Shown: piece after piece, positions 1 to 8,472 of the stretch
Numbering within the stretch: the first letter of the stretch is position 1
Layout: every line of letters starts with the position of its first letter
Assembly: GCA_964528845.1 (NCBI GenBank)
Contig: CAZGVE010000020.1
Span: forward strand, 1-64,000
From: FEN-1191 sp964528845
Lineage (GTDB): Bacteria; Pseudomonadota; Gammaproteobacteria; Steroidobacterales; Steroidobacteraceae
Reading direction: 5' to 3'
Length of the DNA stretch: 64,000 nt
Notes under the pieces: model-generated
The model's input: the letters and a program-made list of their open reading frames with translations, nothing else
Database searches by the model: none
Told to the model about the DNA's origin: nothing
Translations under genes and position numbers: made by a program

Positions 1-18
1 CGGGATGCCGGGACGGCA

Positions 19-789
19 ATGACTGCAGCGAAACTCCTCTCTCTTCCGGTGATCATCGTCATCACGTATGGCGCGCTGATAGCGGCGTACTTCGGTTCCA
101 GCCTGATCGTCATCGGCCTCAATCGCATGCAAGGCGCCCGCAAGATCCAGGCGCGCAGCGAGGCTCCCGAGCAGATCCGTCGCGACTTCCGCCAGAGCTT
201 CCGCTCGCTGGCGCTGATCGCGGTGTGGTTTGGAGGCGGCTATTGGGCGTACGCGCGCATGGGTTGGGGGCTGCGGGCCGCGAATCCGAGCCTGCTCTCA
301 GTGGCGCTTTCTTTCGTCGTGTCGATGCTGCTATTCGATACGTGGTTCTACTGGCTGCACCGGCTGATTCACAGCCGCTGGTTGTTTCGCCGGGTGCACC
401 TCTGGCACCACCGCACGACCGCACCCGAGGTCTGGTCCAACAACAGCGATCTGCTGCTTGACACGCTGGTACTGCAATCCTACTGGCTGGCGGCACACTT
501 CCTGATCCCGATCGCACCGATGGTGCTCGCGGCGCACAAGCTGTACGACCAGTTCACCGGCGCGATGGGGCATTCGGGATTCGAACATGCGGGCAGGATC
601 GCGTGGCCGCCGTCGCCGATCCTGAGCGTGACGCATCACGACCAGCACCATCGCTTCAGCTCCTGCAACTACGCGACCCACTTCAGCCTGTGGGACCGCC
701 TGCTCGGCACGCTGCACCCGACCCATGACGATGAGGTGAAGCGCAACCTCTCGCCGCAACCGCTCGCGCCACGCGTGGCCCCGAAGTGA
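19..789 (+). CDS. Sterol desaturase / fatty acid hydroxylase family membrane protein
   Basis: Integral-membrane di-iron oxygenase of the fatty acid hydroxylase/sterol desaturase superfamily, 256 aa. The three histidine clusters that bind the two irons are visible: H114-x3-H118 (HRLIH), H127-x2-HH (HLWHH) and H206-HDQ-HH211. Hydrophobic stretches lie at about residues 8-30, 65-80, 90-108 and 150-172, as expected for a protein with its active site on the cytoplasmic face. The substrate (sterol, fatty acid, carotenoid or ether lipid) cannot be read from the sequence. The ATG at 19 gives a normal-length N-terminus. The next gene starts about 30 bases downstream on the same strand. Confidence 0.85.
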   Translation: MTAAKLLSLPVIIVITYGALIAAYFGSSLIVIGLNRMQGARKIQARSEAPEQIRRDFRQSFRSLALIAVWFGGGYWAYARMGWGLRAANPSLLSVALSFVVSMLLFDTWFYWLHRLIHSRWLFRRVHLWHHRTTAPEVWSNNSDLLLDTLVLQSYWLAAHFLIPIAPMVLAAHKLYDQFTGAMGHSGFEHAGRIAWPPSPILSVTHHDQHHRFSSCNYATHFSLWDRLLGTLHPTHDDEVKRNLSPQPLAPRVAPK

Positions 790-820
790 CTGTGTGGCGT
801 GCTTGAGGCACACTGGGACC

Positions 821-3160
821 ATGCTCTTGCCTGAGACACTGCGCGGCTGCGCACGCACGCTGCGTCCGCTCGCGCTGTTGCCGTTGGCTGCGGCGGCGAC
901 CCTGTCGCTGCTCGTATTGCAGGGTGGTGCGCAGGCCGATCCGGCGCCGGATGCGCCTATGCTGGGCTTCGCTCCCGCCGGGGCTGACGCGCAGCGCACC
1001 TTGGAGCGGCACTTCGATGCCGACCTCGATGCGGCGCAGATGCGTGAGTGGCTGCAGCAGCTCGCCAGCGCCCCGAATCACGTCGGCAGCGCGCACGATG
1101 CCGCCAATGCGCAGTTCATGCTGCACAAGCTTCAAGAGTGGGGCTGGGATGCGAGCATCGAGACCTTCAATGTGCTGTATCCGACTCCGCGGCGCGTTGC
1201 CCTCGAGCTGATCGCGCCGTCGAAGTTCAAGGCACGGCTGACCGAACCGCCGCTGCGCGGTGATGCCAGCAGCGCGCTCGCGGCGCAGGGTCTGCCGCCC
1301 TACAACGTCTATGGTGCCGACGGCGACGTCAGCGGCGAGCTGGTCTACGTCAACCGCGGCACGCCGGAGGACTACCTCGAGCTCGCGCGCCGTGGCATCA
1401 GCGTGCAGGGCCGGATCGTCATCGCGCGCTACGGCGGGGTGTGGCGCGGACTGAAGCCGAAGCTGGCTGCCGAGCATGGGGCGATCGGCTGCCTGATCTA
1501 TTCCGATCCGCGGGATGACGGCTACGGCGAGGGTGACGTCTACCCGCAGGGCGCATGGCGTCCCGCGGACGGCGTACAGCGCGGTTCCGTCGCCGATATT
1601 CCACTCTACCCGGGCGATCCGCTGACCCCGGGCACGCCGTCGACCCCCGGCGCGCCGCGGGTCGCACTGGCGGCCGCCGCGACGCTGAGCAGGATCCCGG
1701 TACTGCCGATCTCCTATGCCGACGCGCAGCCGCTGCTCGCCGCACTCGGTGGTCCGGTCGCGCCGGAGGGCTGGCGCGGGGCACTGCCGATCACCTATCA
1801 CGTGGGCGCAGGGCCGGCGCGGGTGCACCTGCAGATCGAGTCCGAATGGAGCCAGAAGCCGATCTACGACGTGATCGCGAGGATCCGGGGCGCGACGCTG
1901 CCGGATGAGTGGGTCGTGCGCGGCAATCATCACGACGGCTGGGTCTTCGGCGCCTGGGACCCGCTGTCGGGGAACGTCGCGCTGATGGCCGAGGCGAAGG
2001 CGATCGGAGCGCTCTTGAAGACCGGCTGGCGTCCGAGCCGCACCCTGATCTACGCCAGCTGGGACGGCGAGGAACCAGGTCTGATCGGATCCACCGAGTG
2101 GACCGAGGCGCATGCAGAGGAGCTCCAGCGCCACGCCGTGCTGTACGTGAATTCCGACGAGAACCTGCGCGGATTGCTGCGCGCCGGCGGCAGCCACGCG
2201 CTGCAGCGCCTGGTCAATGAGGTCGGTGCGGGCATCCGTGACCCGGAGACCGACGGCAGCGTGCTGCGACGGCTGGGCGCGCAGCTGCGTGTCACCGCCT
2301 ACGAACATCCGAGCCCACAGGCTCGGGCGGCGGCGCAGGCCGCTGCCGCCGGACTCGACCTGCCCATTGACGCGCTCGGATCGGGCTCGGACTACAGCCC
2401 GTTCCTGCAGCACCTCGGCATCGCTACGCTGGACCTGGAATATGCCGGCGAGGGGGAGCAGGGCGGCGTCTACCATTCCGCGTACGACACGTACGAGCAC
2501 CTGCTGCGCTTCGGCGACCCGGGCCTGCGCTATGGCGTGACCGAGGCGCAGACCGTAGGGCACGTCGTGCTGCGGGTCGCAGATGCGGCCGTGCTGCCGT
2601 GGCAGTTCAGCGATGTTGCGCAGACCTATGCCGGCTACGTGCGTGAGCTGCACGAACTCGCCGATGAATCGCGTGCGCACGCACGGTTGCTCGGGGAGCT
2701 GCTCGACGCGCATGCCTTCGAGGTGACCGCCGATCCGCAGGCCGGCATCGCGCCTCCGGCACGCGAAGCGGATACGCCGTACCTGGACTTCGCGCCGCTG
2801 GACAACGTCATCGCGCAGCTGGATCGCAGCGCTCGCGCTTACGATGCTGCGTACGCCGCCGCGGCGGCGCAGGGACTGGTACTCGGCGATGCGCAGCGTC
2901 GCGAGCTCGACGGAATTCTGCAGGGCATTGAGCAGAGCCTCACGGATCCGCGCGGACTGCCGCGGCGTCCGTGGTACCGCCATATGATCTACGCACCCGG
3001 CATGCTGACCGGCTACGGCGCGAAGACGATGCCCGGGGTACGCGAGGCGATCGAGGGCCGGCGCTGGGATGAGGCCAACGATTACGTGGTCGCTTCCGCG
3101 GCGGCGCTGCAGGGCTACTGCGCGCGCCTGGATGCGGCCACCGCGGCATGGCGGCACTGA
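821..3160 (+). CDS. Secreted M28 family metallo-carboxypeptidase (glutamate carboxypeptidase II-like)
   Basis: 779 aa zinc peptidase with the layout of glutamate carboxypeptidase II/transferrin-receptor-like proteins: a signal peptide (hydrophobic residues about 14-35, then AQADPAPD), a protease-associated domain (about 130-290), the M28 catalytic domain (about 330-560) and a C-terminal dimerisation domain. Likely co-catalytic zinc residues are H370/H371-D372, E417-E418 in the DGEE motif, D446 in NSDEN and H552 in YHSAYD. It probably trims peptides or acylated amino acids in the periplasm. I chose the ATG at 821 because it opens directly into the signal peptide; an in-frame GTG at 794 would add nine residues. 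A VIT-family gene starts 3 bases after the stop. Confidence 0.88.
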   Translation: MLLPETLRGCARTLRPLALLPLAAAATLSLLVLQGGAQADPAPDAPMLGFAPAGADAQRTLERHFDADLDAAQMREWLQQLASAPNHVGSAHDAANAQFMLHKLQEWGWDASIETFNVLYPTPRRVALELIAPSKFKARLTEPPLRGDASSALAAQGLPPYNVYGADGDVSGELVYVNRGTPEDYLELARRGISVQGRIVIARYGGVWRGLKPKLAAEHGAIGCLIYSDPRDDGYGEGDVYPQGAWRPADGVQRGSVADIPLYPGDPLTPGTPSTPGAPRVALAAAATLSRIPVLPISYADAQPLLAALGGPVAPEGWRGALPITYHVGAGPARVHLQIESEWSQKPIYDVIARIRGATLPDEWVVRGNHHDGWVFGAWDPLSGNVALMAEAKAIGALLKTGWRPSRTLIYASWDGEEPGLIGSTEWTEAHAEELQRHAVLYVNSDENLRGLLRAGGSHALQRLVNEVGAGIRDPETDGSVLRRLGAQLRVTAYEHPSPQARAAAQAAAAGLDLPIDALGSGSDYSPFLQHLGIATLDLEYAGEGEQGGVYHSAYDTYEHLLRFGDPGLRYGVTEAQTVGHVVLRVADAAVLPWQFSDVAQTYAGYVRELHELADESRAHARLLGELLDAHAFEVTADPQAGIAPPAREADTPYLDFAPLDNVIAQLDRSARAYDAAYAAAAAQGLVLGDAQRRELDGILQGIEQSLTDPRGLPRRPWYRHMIYAPGMLTGYGAKTMPGVREAIEGRRWDEANDYVVASAAALQGYCARLDAATAAWRH

Positions 3161-3163
3161 CGC

Positions 3164-3865
3164 GTGCTGCCCAAACGCCACGGCTTCGAGCGTCATTACG
3201 TCAACCGGGTCGGCTGGCTGCGCGCCGCGGTACTCGGCGCTAACGACGGGATCATCTCGGTGGCCAGCCTGCTGCTGGGCGTCACTGCGACCCACGTCGC
3301 CCGCGACGCGGCGCTGCTCGTCGGGGCTGCCGGCCTGGTCTCAGGCGCAATGTCGATGGCGGCCGGCGAGTACGTGTCGGTCAGTGCGCAGGCGGACAGC
3401 GAGCGTTCGGACCTGGAGCGCGAGCGGCGCGAACTCGCGGACAATGAGCCACAGGAGCGCGCCGAGCTCGCAGGCATCTACGTGCAGCGCGGGCTCTCGC
3501 CCTCCCTCGCGCAGGAAGTGGCCGGGCAGCTGATGGCGCACGATGCCCTGGGAGCGCACGCGCGCGATGAACTCGGACTCTCGCCTGCGACCAAGCCGCG
3601 ACCGCTGCAGGCCGCCCTGGCCTCGGCGGCGAGCTTCAGCGTCGGAGCGCTGCTGCCGTTGCTCACGCTGCTGTTGCTGCCCACTTCGATCGCGGGAATC
3701 GCAATCGCCGGCTGTTCGCTCGTGTTCCTCGCGCTGATGGGCGGGGTTGCCGCGCGTACCGGCGGTGCACGGCTGGTGCCGAGCATCGTGCGCGTGACAT
3801 TCTGGGGTGCGCTGGCGATGGGCATCACCGCCGCCGTCGGGCACCTGGTCGGCGCAGTCGCCTGA
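3164..3865 (+). CDS. VIT1/CCC1 family transporter
   Basis: 233 aa membrane protein of the vacuolar iron transporter (VIT1/CCC1) family, whose bacterial members move Fe2+ or Mn2+ out of the cytoplasm. The family signature is seen near the N-terminus (GANDGIISVASLLLGV, about residues 26-41), followed by GLVSGAMSMAAGEYVSVSAQ in the second helix, a charged cytoplasmic stretch rich in Glu/Arg (about 75-130) and three more hydrophobic helices (about 147-230). It starts at a GTG three bases after the carboxypeptidase stop, so the two are probably co-transcribed. The metal specificity is not decided by the sequence. Confidence 0.88.
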   Translation: MLPKRHGFERHYVNRVGWLRAAVLGANDGIISVASLLLGVTATHVARDAALLVGAAGLVSGAMSMAAGEYVSVSAQADSERSDLERERRELADNEPQERAELAGIYVQRGLSPSLAQEVAGQLMAHDALGAHARDELGLSPATKPRPLQAALASAASFSVGALLPLLTLLLLPTSIAGIAIAGCSLVFLALMGGVAARTGGARLVPSIVRVTFWGALAMGITAAVGHLVGAVA

Positions 3866-3893
3866 GGCGCGAGCCCCGTGCTACCGTTGGCGG

Positions 3894-5060
3894 ATGCCAA
3901 AACTCACCTCCGTGCCACCCAATGATGCCGCGGTCGGCCGTTCCGCCGGTAGCGGCCTGAACTCCATCGACGAGGTGCTGGCCGAGCTGCACGCCGGCCG
4001 CATGGTCGTGATCATGGACGACGAGGATCGCGAGAACGAGGGCGACCTGGTCATGGCCGCCGAGTGCGTGCGGCCCGAGGACATCAACTTCATGGCCCGG
4101 TACGGCCGGGGCCTGATCTGCCTGACGCTCACGCGCGAGCGGTGCGCGCAACTGCGCCTGCCGCTGATGGTCAGCAGCACCGATCAGTCGCAGCGCACCA
4201 ACTTCACGGTGTCGATCGAGGCGGCCGAAGGGGTCACGACCGGCATCTCGGCCCACGATCGCGCCCATACGGTGCGCACGGCGGTGCGGCCGGAGGCCCG
4301 CCCGCAGGATCTGCGCCAGCCCGGGCACGTCTTTCCGGTCATGGCGCAGCCCGGCGGTGTGCTGACCCGGGCTGGGCACACGGAAGCAGGCTGCGACCTG
4401 GCGCGGCTCGCGGGCTTCGAGCCAGCCTCGGTGATCGTCGAGATCATGAATGACGACGGCTCGATGGCGCGGCGTCCTGATCTCGAGCAGTTCGCACGGC
4501 GCCACCGGCTGAAGATCGGCACCATCGCCGACCTGATCCGCTACCGGCTCAACACCGAACGGTCGGTCGAGCGCATCGCCGCGCAGCAGGTGTCGACGGA
4601 ATTCGGCGTGTTCCACATGTATTGCTACGAGGATCACGTGCACCACGACGTGCACCTGGCGCTCGTGCACGGTGATCTGACGGCCGCCGTGCCGCTGGTG
4701 CGTGTGCACCTGACCGAGACGCTACGCGATCTGATCGGCGTGCGGGACGGATCGCGCGCGTGGACGCTGCGGGCTGCGCTGCAGCGGATTGCCGCCTCAC
4801 CGTGCGGCGTTGCGGTGATCCTGCGCCATTCGGAGACTCCGCGCGAGCTGGCGGATGCCGTGCGCGCGCTGGCGCGAATCGGTGCCAGCGAGCCGCGGCC
4901 CGCCGCGAGCGGACATGTGCTGCGCAAGCATGGGATCGGTGCACAAATCCTGCATGACCTCGGCGTGCGCCGCATGCGAGTGCTGTCGGCGCCGAAGCAG
5001 TTCTACGGCATCGCCGCGTTCGGCCTCGAGATCGCCGACTACGTGGATGAGAGCGGATGA
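3894..5060 (+). CDS. ribB: 3,4-dihydroxy-2-butanone-4-phosphate synthase with degenerate GTP cyclohydrolase II-like domain
   Basis: 388 aa fusion of RibB and a RibA-like domain. The N-terminal half (to about residue 220) carries the DHBP synthase signature DDEDRENEGDLV (42-53) and RAGHTEAGCDL, and makes 3,4-dihydroxy-2-butanone 4-phosphate from ribulose 5-phosphate for riboflavin. The C-terminal half aligns with GTP cyclohydrolase II, but where the zinc cysteines and GD-x-FGS loop should follow VRVH (269-272) there is TETLRDLIGVRDG, with no cysteine. It is therefore probably inactive as a cyclohydrolase, as known for several gammaproteobacterial 'RibBA' proteins. The ATG at 3894 starts a natural N-terminus. 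ribH follows 9 bases later. Confidence 0.9.
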   Translation: MPKLTSVPPNDAAVGRSAGSGLNSIDEVLAELHAGRMVVIMDDEDRENEGDLVMAAECVRPEDINFMARYGRGLICLTLTRERCAQLRLPLMVSSTDQSQRTNFTVSIEAAEGVTTGISAHDRAHTVRTAVRPEARPQDLRQPGHVFPVMAQPGGVLTRAGHTEAGCDLARLAGFEPASVIVEIMNDDGSMARRPDLEQFARRHRLKIGTIADLIRYRLNTERSVERIAAQQVSTEFGVFHMYCYEDHVHHDVHLALVHGDLTAAVPLVRVHLTETLRDLIGVRDGSRAWTLRAALQRIAASPCGVAVILRHSETPRELADAVRALARIGASEPRPAASGHVLRKHGIGAQILHDLGVRRMRVLSAPKQFYGIAAFGLEIADYVDESG

Positions 5061-5069
5061 GGCGGGTGC

Positions 5070-5543
5070 ATGGGTATAGCCGCAAGTCCTGCTGACGAGC
5101 TCGCCGCGGGCACCTTCCGCCTGGCGATCGCCGCAGCGCGCTACAACGAATCGATCGTCTCAGGGCTGCTCGCCGGTGCGCGCGCGGCCTGGAAGGCGCA
5201 TGGCGGCAGCGAGCAGGCGCTGCAGGTGGAGCAGGTGCCGGGCGCCTTCGAGCTGCCCCTCGCGGCACGGGCGCTGGCCCTGCAGCGCGGAATCGACGGC
5301 GTGATCGCGCTCGGCTGCGTGATCCGCGGCGACACCGCGCATTTCGAGTACGTGGCCGGCCAGTGCGCTGCCGGTCTGCAGCGCGTGATGCTCGATACCG
5401 GTGTGCCGGTCAGCTTTGGCGTGCTGACCGTTGAAACGCTGGCCCAGGCGCAAGAGCGCGCGGCGCCTGGCCTTGGAAATAAGGGCCACGAGGCCCTCGA
5501 GACGGCGCTGGCGATGGCGAGCCTGCTGCGGCGCCTGAAGTGA
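5070..5543 (+). CDS. ribH: 6,7-dimethyl-8-ribityllumazine synthase
   Basis: 157 aa lumazine synthase, the penultimate enzyme of riboflavin synthesis; it condenses the DHBP made by the upstream RibB with 5-amino-6-ribitylaminouracil. Typical motifs are present: the substrate-binding AARYNESIVSGLL near the N-terminus, VPGAFELPLAA, and the conserved GCVIRGDTAHFEYV with the catalytic-region histidine. The C-terminal NKGHEALETALAMA is the usual end helix. Length is normal. Its stop overlaps the GTG start of nusB by the sequence GTGA, the common ribH-nusB coupling in Proteobacteria. Confidence 0.96.
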   Translation: MGIAASPADELAAGTFRLAIAAARYNESIVSGLLAGARAAWKAHGGSEQALQVEQVPGAFELPLAARALALQRGIDGVIALGCVIRGDTAHFEYVAGQCAAGLQRVMLDTGVPVSFGVLTVETLAQAQERAAPGLGNKGHEALETALAMASLLRRLK

Positions 5544-6031
5544 GCGGCAGCGCGGAACCGGGCGATAGCGCGGCACCGGGCGATAGCGCGGCACCGGGTG
5601 CACCCACCGGGCTGGGGCACGGAGCGCGTCACCTGGCCCGCAAGCTCGCCCTGCAGGCGCTGTACCGCTGGCAGCTCAACGACTGCCCGTGGCAGGACCT
5701 GGTATCCGAGTTCGCGGACGATGCCGACATGCCGCGCGCGGACCGGTCCTACTTCCAGGCGCTGATCGAAGGTGTCGTCACCGCGCACGCGCAAATCGAT
5801 GCCGGGCTCGCGCCACTGCTGGATCGTAAGCCAGCCGAGCTCGACCCGGTCGAGCATGCGCTGCTGCTGATAGGCGCCTACGAACTGCAGCAGCGGCCTG
5901 AGGTGCCGTTTCGCGTCGTGATCAGCGAGGCGGTGACGCTCGCGCGCCGGTTCGGCGCGACCGACGGGCACAAGTTCGTGAACGGCGTGCTCGATCGCGC
6001 GGCACGTCTATGGCGCCCGGCCGAGCACTGA
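5540..6031 (+). CDS. nusB: Transcription antitermination protein NusB
   Basis: 163 aa NusB, the RNA-binding factor that with NusE/S10 recognises boxA in rRNA leaders. From about residue 28 the fold is standard (ARKLALQALYRWQL, ARRFGATDGHKFVNGVLDR). The GTG start overlaps the ribH stop. The first 27 residues are an unusual low-complexity tail built from a repeated PGDSAA unit, encoded by a perfect 18-base direct repeat, and are absent from typical NusB. The ribH-nusB-thiL order supports the call. Confidence 0.95.
   Translation: MSGSAEPGDSAAPGDSAAPGAPTGLGHGARHLARKLALQALYRWQLNDCPWQDLVSEFADDADMPRADRSYFQALIEGVVTAHAQIDAGLAPLLDRKPAELDPVEHALLLIGAYELQQRPEVPFRVVISEAVTLARRFGATDGHKFVNGVLDRAARLWRPAEH
5558..5593 (+). 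repeat. Two perfect 18-base tandem copies inside the 5' end of nusB
   Basis: The unit ccgggcgatagcgcggca occurs twice head-to-tail (5558-5575 and 5576-5593), and a third copy begins with ccggg and then diverges. It encodes the PGDSAA repeats of the NusB N-terminal extension. Because the unit is in frame, gain or loss of copies would change only the length of the tail. Confidence 0.9.
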
Positions 6032-7020
6032 GAGCACCCTGTCCCGAGCCTGCCTTGGCCAGCAGCGAATCCGAACTGATCGAGCGCTACTTCAACGGCC
6101 TCGGCGCGGCACGTGCCGATGTCGCGCTCGGCATCGGTGACGATGCGGCGCTGGTGCAGGTGCCCTCCGGTGTCGAGCTGGCACTGACGACCGATTCGCT
6201 GGTGGCAGGCGTGCACTTCGAGGCCGGCGCGCCGGCGCGCTCGCTCGGTCACCGCGCACTGGCGATCAATCTGAGTGACATTGCTGCGATGGGCGCGAGC
6301 CCGGCCTGGGCCCTGCTGTCGCTGAATCTTCCGTCCGCCGACGACGCCTGGCTGCAGGAGTTCGCGCACGGCTTCGGTGCGCTGGCACGGCGGCACGCCG
6401 TTGCGCTGGTCGGCGGCAACTTGAGCCGCGGCGCGCTCGCGATCACGGTACAGCTCGCCGGGCTGGTACCGCGCGGGCAGGCGCTGCGCCGCGATGGCGC
6501 CCATAGCGACGAAGACCTGTACGTCAGCGGCAGCGTCGGGGATGCGGCCGGAGGGCTCGCGTGCCTGCGTGGACAGCTCTCGCTCCCCGCCGAAGCCGCG
6601 CGCTACCTGCAGCAGCGCTTCGAATACCCGGAGGCGCGAGTCGCGCTGGGGCTGGCGCTGCGCGGAGTGGCCAGCGCCTGCATCGACGTGTCGGACGGGC
6701 TGTACACCGATGCCGGCCGGCTGCTGGAGGCCGCGGGGCTCGGCGCGCGCATCGACATCGAGGCGCTGCCCATCTCACCAGCGCTGCGCGCCGCGCACGG
6801 GCCCGATGCCTGGCGTGCGGCGCTCGCCGGCGGCGAGGACTACGAACTGTGCTTCACTGCGCCGCGCGCGCAGGCGGCGTCGGTGGTGGTCGCGGCCAAG
6901 GCGGCCGGCTGCGCGGTCACGCGGATCGGCACACTGGCAGAGCGCGCAGGCATCGCGCTGCATTCCGGCAAATCGTTGATCCAGTTCTCGCCTTCGGGCT
7001 TCGATCACTTCCGCGACTGA
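6010..7020 (+). CDS. thiL: Thiamine-monophosphate kinase
   Basis: ThiL phosphorylates thiamine monophosphate to the active cofactor thiamine diphosphate using ATP. Family motifs seen are ELIERYFNGLG, GIGDDAALV (metal binding), TTDSLVAGVHF, AINLSDIAAMGA and the later SDGLYTDAGRLLE and AGGEDYELCF. The start is uncertain: ATG at 6010 lies within the end of nusB, whereas the in-frame TTG at 6055 would give MASSESELIERYF, which lines up with the usual ThiL N-terminus (about 321 aa). No clear ribosome-binding site decides between them. Either way it is translationally close to nusB. Confidence 0.93.
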   Translation: MAPGRALRAPCPEPALASSESELIERYFNGLGAARADVALGIGDDAALVQVPSGVELALTTDSLVAGVHFEAGAPARSLGHRALAINLSDIAAMGASPAWALLSLNLPSADDAWLQEFAHGFGALARRHAVALVGGNLSRGALAITVQLAGLVPRGQALRRDGAHSDEDLYVSGSVGDAAGGLACLRGQLSLPAEAARYLQQRFEYPEARVALGLALRGVASACIDVSDGLYTDAGRLLEAAGLGARIDIEALPISPALRAAHGPDAWRAALAGGEDYELCFTAPRAQAASVVVAAKAAGCAVTRIGTLAERAGIALHSGKSLIQFSPSGFDHFRD

Positions 7021-7163
7021 CACATAATCTGGCGGTCCACCCCGCCGGTGCCCGGTGCCGGACCCCGCGTGCGCAGCCGCCCCTGATCCGGGACGACCAT
7101 CACAGATCGCGCTGGAGGCGCGCACGTATTCTGTCCGCCGCTCCCCCCACGGCCTACGGCCTG

Positions 7164-8468
7164 ATGCCCGCCCCCGCAACCAAGAACGCCAGCGCACGCA
7201 AGATTCCGGAACGCATCGGCAAGTACCTCATCATCAATGAGGTCGGCCGCGGCAGCACCGGTACGGTCTACTTGTCGCACGATCCGTACTACGGGCGCGA
7301 CGTGGCGATCAAGGTCTACACGATCGATGCCGGCGGGGACGACGAGCGCGCGCGGATCTCCCGCAAGATGTTCCTGTCCGAGGCGCACATGGTCGGCATG
7401 CTGCAGCACCCGAACATCCTGCCGATCTATGACGCGGGCGAGGAGGGCGGTCACTGTTACATCGTTACCGAGCACGTGCACGGCGCGCGCACTCTGGCCG
7501 CGTACTGCCGCCCTGACAATCTGCTGCGGCTCGACGACGTGGTCGAGATCATGTTCAAGTGCGCCAAGGCGCTGCACTACGCACATTCGCGTGGCGTGAT
7601 CCACCGCGACGTCAAGCCCTCGAACATCATGCTCACGACCGACAGCGACGTGCGCATCATCGATTTCGGCATCGCGCTGGTCGCCGACTCGGAGATCTCG
7701 CGCATCGAAGGCATCGCCGGCTCGCCCAGCTACATGTCGCCCGAGCAGGTGCAGAGCCTGGAACTGACCAACCGCTCCGATCTGTACTCACTCGGCGCGG
7801 TCATGTATGAACTGCTGACCGGCGTGCGTCCGTTCCGAGCCGGCAATCTCGCCAAGCTGCTGCACCAGATCGTGTATGCGACGCCGGTGCCGATTCATAC
7901 GCTGCGCAACGACGTGCCCGAAGAGATCGAGAACGTCGTGGCGGTCGCGATGCAGAAGGATCCCGAGCGGCGCTACCACTCGGGGCTGGACTTCGCAGCC
8001 GAGCTGACTCGCGTGCACCAGAAGCTGCGTCAGCAGTATGCGCGGATGGACCAGCAGGAGCAGTTCAGCCTGCTGCGGCGCCTGAAATTCTTCCATGAAT
8101 TCTCGCATGCGGAGATCTGGGAGGTCATGCGCGCGAGCCACTGGCAGGACTATGCCAGCGGCGAGGAAATCGTGAAGGAAGGCGATCTGGACGACCGCTT
8201 CTACATCATCGTCTCCGGCCATTGCACGGTCGAACGCAATGGTGCCTCCGTCGGCATCCTGGCGGTGGGCGAATGCTTCGGCGAGGCGAGCTACGTGCAG
8301 GGCGCGAAGCGCACCGCGACCATCCGCGCCGCCGATGCGGTGACGGCGCTGAAGGTGAGTTCGACGCTGCTCGAGCAGGTGTCCGCTTCCTGCCAGCTGC
8401 GCTTCAACCGCGTGTTCCTGCGCGGACTGATCAGCCGGCTGCAGAGCGCCGAGACCAGGCCGGCCTGA
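7164..8468 (+). CDS. Serine/threonine protein kinase fused to a C-terminal cyclic-nucleotide-binding domain
   Basis: 434 aa, two domains. Residues about 20-290 form a complete Hanks-type kinase: glycine loop GRGSTGTV (28-35), K50 in AIKVY, HRDVKPSN (H147-N154) with catalytic D149, DFG at 167-169 and the SPEQ activation segment end. Residues about 310-425 form a cyclic-nucleotide-binding (CAP-like) domain whose phosphate-binding cassette looks intact: FGE at 372-374 and R383-T384-A385. No membrane segment is seen, so it should be cytoplasmic. The ATG at 7164 begins just before the kinase; an open frame further upstream overlaps thiL and is not coding. The ligand and targets are unknown; a kinase gated by cAMP or cGMP is inferred. 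It stands alone between thiL and a convergent membrane-protein gene. Confidence 0.9.
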   Translation: MPAPATKNASARKIPERIGKYLIINEVGRGSTGTVYLSHDPYYGRDVAIKVYTIDAGGDDERARISRKMFLSEAHMVGMLQHPNILPIYDAGEEGGHCYIVTEHVHGARTLAAYCRPDNLLRLDDVVEIMFKCAKALHYAHSRGVIHRDVKPSNIMLTTDSDVRIIDFGIALVADSEISRIEGIAGSPSYMSPEQVQSLELTNRSDLYSLGAVMYELLTGVRPFRAGNLAKLLHQIVYATPVPIHTLRNDVPEEIENVVAVAMQKDPERRYHSGLDFAAELTRVHQKLRQQYARMDQQEQFSLLRRLKFFHEFSHAEIWEVMRASHWQDYASGEEIVKEGDLDDRFYIIVSGHCTVERNGASVGILAVGECFGEASYVQGAKRTATIRAADAVTALKVSSTLLEQVSASCQLRFNRVFLRGLISRLQSAETRPA

Positions 8469-8472
8469 GACT

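Noticed and set aside
683..3295. Open frame of 870 codons on the minus strand
   Set aside because: Antisense shadow of the M28 carboxypeptidase gene; composition is Arg/Gln-rich with no domain, as expected from GC-rich codon bias.
6561..7163. N-terminal extension of the kinase-cNBD frame by about 200 codons
   Set aside because: Overlaps thiL out of frame and is Arg/Ala-rich noise; the ATG at 7164 begins at the kinase domain.
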